Assembly: GCF_030063365.1 (NCBI RefSeq)
Contig: NZ_JASISY010000001.1
Span: 310,001 to 374,000 of the forward strand
Length of the DNA stretch: 64,000 nucleotides
DNA from: Cryobacterium sp. PH29-G1
Lineage (GTDB): Bacteria; Actinomycetota; Actinomycetes; Actinomycetales; Microbacteriaceae
Direction: 5' to 3'
The position numbers and the translations under genes are program-made. The notes beneath the pieces were generated by a model that worked only from the letters and a program-made list of their open reading frames with translations, ran no database searches and was not told where the DNA came from. This document shows positions 62,225-64,000 of the stretch, one piece after another. The first letter of the stretch is position 1; every line of letters starts with the position of its first letter.

Positions 62225-63706
62225 ATGACAGTTGTTACCGACGCGCGCACGAACGAATCCGAGCTGCTCGCTCGCGTTCCTGGCCAGCTCTACATCAACG
62301 GCAAATGGGTCGCCGCGACCGGCGGACGCACCCTCGATGTGACAGACCCGGCCACCGGCCTGGTTATTAAGACCATCGCCGACGCCAGCGTGGCCGACGG
62401 CGCCGCCGCCCTCGATGCCGCCGACGCCGCACAGGCCGATTGGGCAGCGACCCCCGCCCGTGTTCGCGGTGAAATTTTGCGTCGTGCCTTCGACCTTCTG
62501 CAGGAACGTAAGCAGGAGTTTGCGCTGCTCATGACCATCGAAATGGGCAAGCCGCTGCCCGAGGCGCTCGGTGAGGTCGCCTACGGCGGCGAATTCCTGC
62601 GCTGGTTCAGCGAAGAAGCCGTGCGCATCAGCGGCCGCTACGGCGCCAACCCGGAGGGCACCGGTCAGATGATCGTCACCCAGCACCCGGTCGGCCCCTG
62701 CTTCCTGATCACGCCGTGGAACTTTCCGCTCGCCATGGCGACCCGCAAGATCGCTCCGGCGCTCGCTGCCGGCTGCACCGTTGTGGTCAAGCCGGCCGCG
62801 CTGACGCCGTTGACCACCCTGCACTTTGTGGCTTTGCTCGAAGAGGCCGGCCTGCCAGCCGGTGTCGTCAACGTCATCACGACGTCGCAGTCCGGAGCGG
62901 TCTCCGAGCCGATCATCGCCGACCCGCGCCTGCGCAAGCTCAGCTTCACCGGGTCGACCGCGGTCGGCAAATCGCTCATCAAGCTGTCCGCCGAGAACGT
63001 GCTGCGCACCTCGATGGAGCTCGGCGGCAACGCCCCGTTCGTCGTCTTCGCCGACGCCGACCTCGACAAGGCCGTTGATGGCGCCCTCATCGCGAAGTTC
63101 CGCAATATCGGCCAGGCCTGCACGGCGGCCAACCGCTTCATCGTGCACGAGTCCGTCGCGGCCGAATTCGCCCGCCGGATCACCGAGCGGGTCGAAGCCT
63201 TCCAGATCGGGCGCGGCACCGAAGCCGGCATCACGATCGGCCCGCTGATCGACTCTAAGGCTGTCGCGAAGGCCGATTCCCTGGTGCAGGACGCGCTCAC
63301 CCGTGGCGCGACGCTGCTCACCGGTGGCGCTGCGATCGAGGGTGACGGTAGTTTCTACGCCCCCACCGTGGTCGCCGACGTACAGCCCGGCAGCGACATT
63401 CTGCGTGACGAAATCTTCGGCCCGGTGCTGGCGATCAGCACTTTCACCGACGAAGCGGATGCCGTGCGCCTCGCCAACGACACCGAGTATGGCCTGATCA
63501 GCTATGTTTTCACGACCGACCTGGCCCGTGGGCAGCGCATGATCGATAAACTGCAGACCGGCATGATGGGCCTGAACACCGGCGTTGTCTCCAATGCCGC
63601 CGCACCGTTCGGCGGCGTCAAGCAGTCCGGCCTCGGTCGCGAAGGCGGTCTCGAGGGCATCCAGGAATACCTCTCGACGAAGTACACGCTCACGCCGACT
63701 CCGTAA
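62225..63706 (+). CDS. gabD: Succinate-semialdehyde dehydrogenase-like aldehyde dehydrogenase
   Basis: 493 residues from ATG 62225, 5 nt after GGGAG; an ATG at 62213 overlaps that site. ITPWNFPLAMATRKIAPALAAG, VKPAALTPLTTL, FTGSTAVGKSL, Glu in MELGGNAPF, Cys in GQACTAANR and PFGGVKQSGLGREGG are typical of GabD/SSADH. It would oxidise the succinic semialdehyde released by HpaI to succinate, closing the pathway to the citric acid cycle. Not in the same operon; the link is by position and chemistry. Confidence 0.9.
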   Translation: MTVVTDARTNESELLARVPGQLYINGKWVAATGGRTLDVTDPATGLVIKTIADASVADGAAALDAADAAQADWAATPARVRGEILRRAFDLLQERKQEFALLMTIEMGKPLPEALGEVAYGGEFLRWFSEEAVRISGRYGANPEGTGQMIVTQHPVGPCFLITPWNFPLAMATRKIAPALAAGCTVVVKPAALTPLTTLHFVALLEEAGLPAGVVNVITTSQSGAVSEPIIADPRLRKLSFTGSTAVGKSLIKLSAENVLRTSMELGGNAPFVVFADADLDKAVDGALIAKFRNIGQACTAANRFIVHESVAAEFARRITERVEAFQIGRGTEAGITIGPLIDSKAVAKADSLVQDALTRGATLLTGGAAIEGDGSFYAPTVVADVQPGSDILRDEIFGPVLAISTFTDEADAVRLANDTEYGLISYVFTTDLARGQRMIDKLQTGMMGLNTGVVSNAAAPFGGVKQSGLGREGGLEGIQEYLSTKYTLTPTP

Positions 63707-63966
63707 CCATCGACAGCGAAACGCGACGGGGTGCATCCGTTTTGCCTTCGATCGGGGAAGTAAGAGCGTAAGCGGTTTTCGCCCGTGGAGGGCCACAGTA
63801 CGCATGTCGGGTGTGCTGCTGTGGCCCCTCGTGGTGCCCAATCGGGTGAAGCCCATTGAGGCGAGGAAAACTCACTATGCTGGTGTGCGCGGAAGTTAAC
63901 ACCCGAGGTGTCTGGCTGCCGCGTTCCTGCCCCGTTCGAGTTTCGGCCCGAAGGACCCACCCCGAC

Positions 63967-64000
63967 GTGAGCTCAACCACCGACGATGACGCGGCTCTAA
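63967..64000 (+). CDS. Possible start of a gene cut by the right window edge
   Basis: GTG at 63967, preceded by GAAGGA about 12 nt upstream, opens a frame (SSTTDDDAAL) to the window edge. Too short to identify; listed as tentative. The 260 bp between the dehydrogenase and this point holds a 9-bp hairpin (63790-63827, GGGCCACAG/CTGTGGCCC) that may end the dehydrogenase transcript. Confidence 0.3.
   Translation, partial: MSSTTDDDAAL

Noticed and set aside
62189-63856. 555-codon open frame antisense to the succinate-semialdehyde dehydrogenase gene
   Set aside because: Antisense shadow in a high-GC gene; composition is unlike a folded protein.

Overview
The window is high-GC DNA with dense, overlapping genes (ATGA and GTGA junctions), many GTG starts, an actinobacterial TopA with a lysine-rich tail, a 6C-type small RNA beside a tad pilus locus, and a very frequent GCATCC/GGATGC hexamer. 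This fits an actinobacterium, most likely Microbacteriaceae (Cryobacterium/Leifsonia/Salinibacterium-like). The family placement is inference; no 16S gene is present.

Layout. 1-10.2 kb: end of a VanZ-like gene, a small secreted protein, a DHA2 efflux pump, tRNA-Pro(CGG), a metallophosphoesterase coupled to a class A PBP with two PASTA domains, a DUF4177-like/RidA pair, an acyltransferase-3 protein and acetyl-CoA synthetase. 10.4-14 kb: a 6C RNA followed by a compact tad/Flp locus (TadA ATPase, a TadB/TadC-like single protein, a DUF4244 pilin-like peptide, and TadE-like and TadG-like proteins). 14-21.9 kb: core genes topA-tmk-holB, a secreted TAP-like peptidase, a TetR regulator and tRNA-Thr(CGT). 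21.9-25.8 kb: a gene-poor stretch after tRNA-Thr with a DUF4232 lipoprotein, a tautomerase-fold protein without Pro1, a membrane esterase, a long inverted repeat and two degenerate 54-56 bp direct repeats. This stretch looks accessory.

25.8-28.5 kb: methyltransferase, GT2 glycosyltransferase and a translationally coupled small membrane protein. 28.5-36.6 kb: a complete V/A-type rotary ATPase operon (order of transcription G/H-C-I-K-F-E-A-B-D) ending in a translationally coupled universal stress protein. Divergent from it lies a fused beta-phosphoglucomutase/GH65 disaccharide phosphorylase, then arsD-arsA behind an ArsR-like operator, with no ArsR or efflux pump visible.

42-49.5 kb: a second DHA2 pump, a Gfo/Idh/MocA oxidoreductase, D-Ala-D-Ala carboxypeptidase (PBP4 type), nicotinamidase, an alpha/beta hydrolase and an aldehyde dehydrogenase. 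49.7-63.7 kb: a homoprotocatechuate (3,4-dihydroxyphenylacetate) meta-cleavage cluster: MHS transporters on both sides, IclR and GntR regulators, HpaI, HpaH, HpaD (ligands H155/H214/E267), HpaE and an unusual FAH-RraA-type fusion in the place of HpaG. A nearby succinate-semialdehyde dehydrogenase could oxidise the HpaI product. HpaBC and HpaF are not in the window.

Most unusual items: a three-copy, GGGCCC-rich nested palindromic intergenic repeat (18.1, 49.6 and 56.0 kb) with compensatory stem changes; the FAH-RraA fusion with an intact D-X20-R-D aldolase/decarboxylase motif; twin GTAT-N10-ATAC operators in the hpa promoter region; and the V-ATPase/Usp coupling next to a phosphorolytic sugar enzyme. 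No CRISPR array, intact insertion sequence or integrase was seen.
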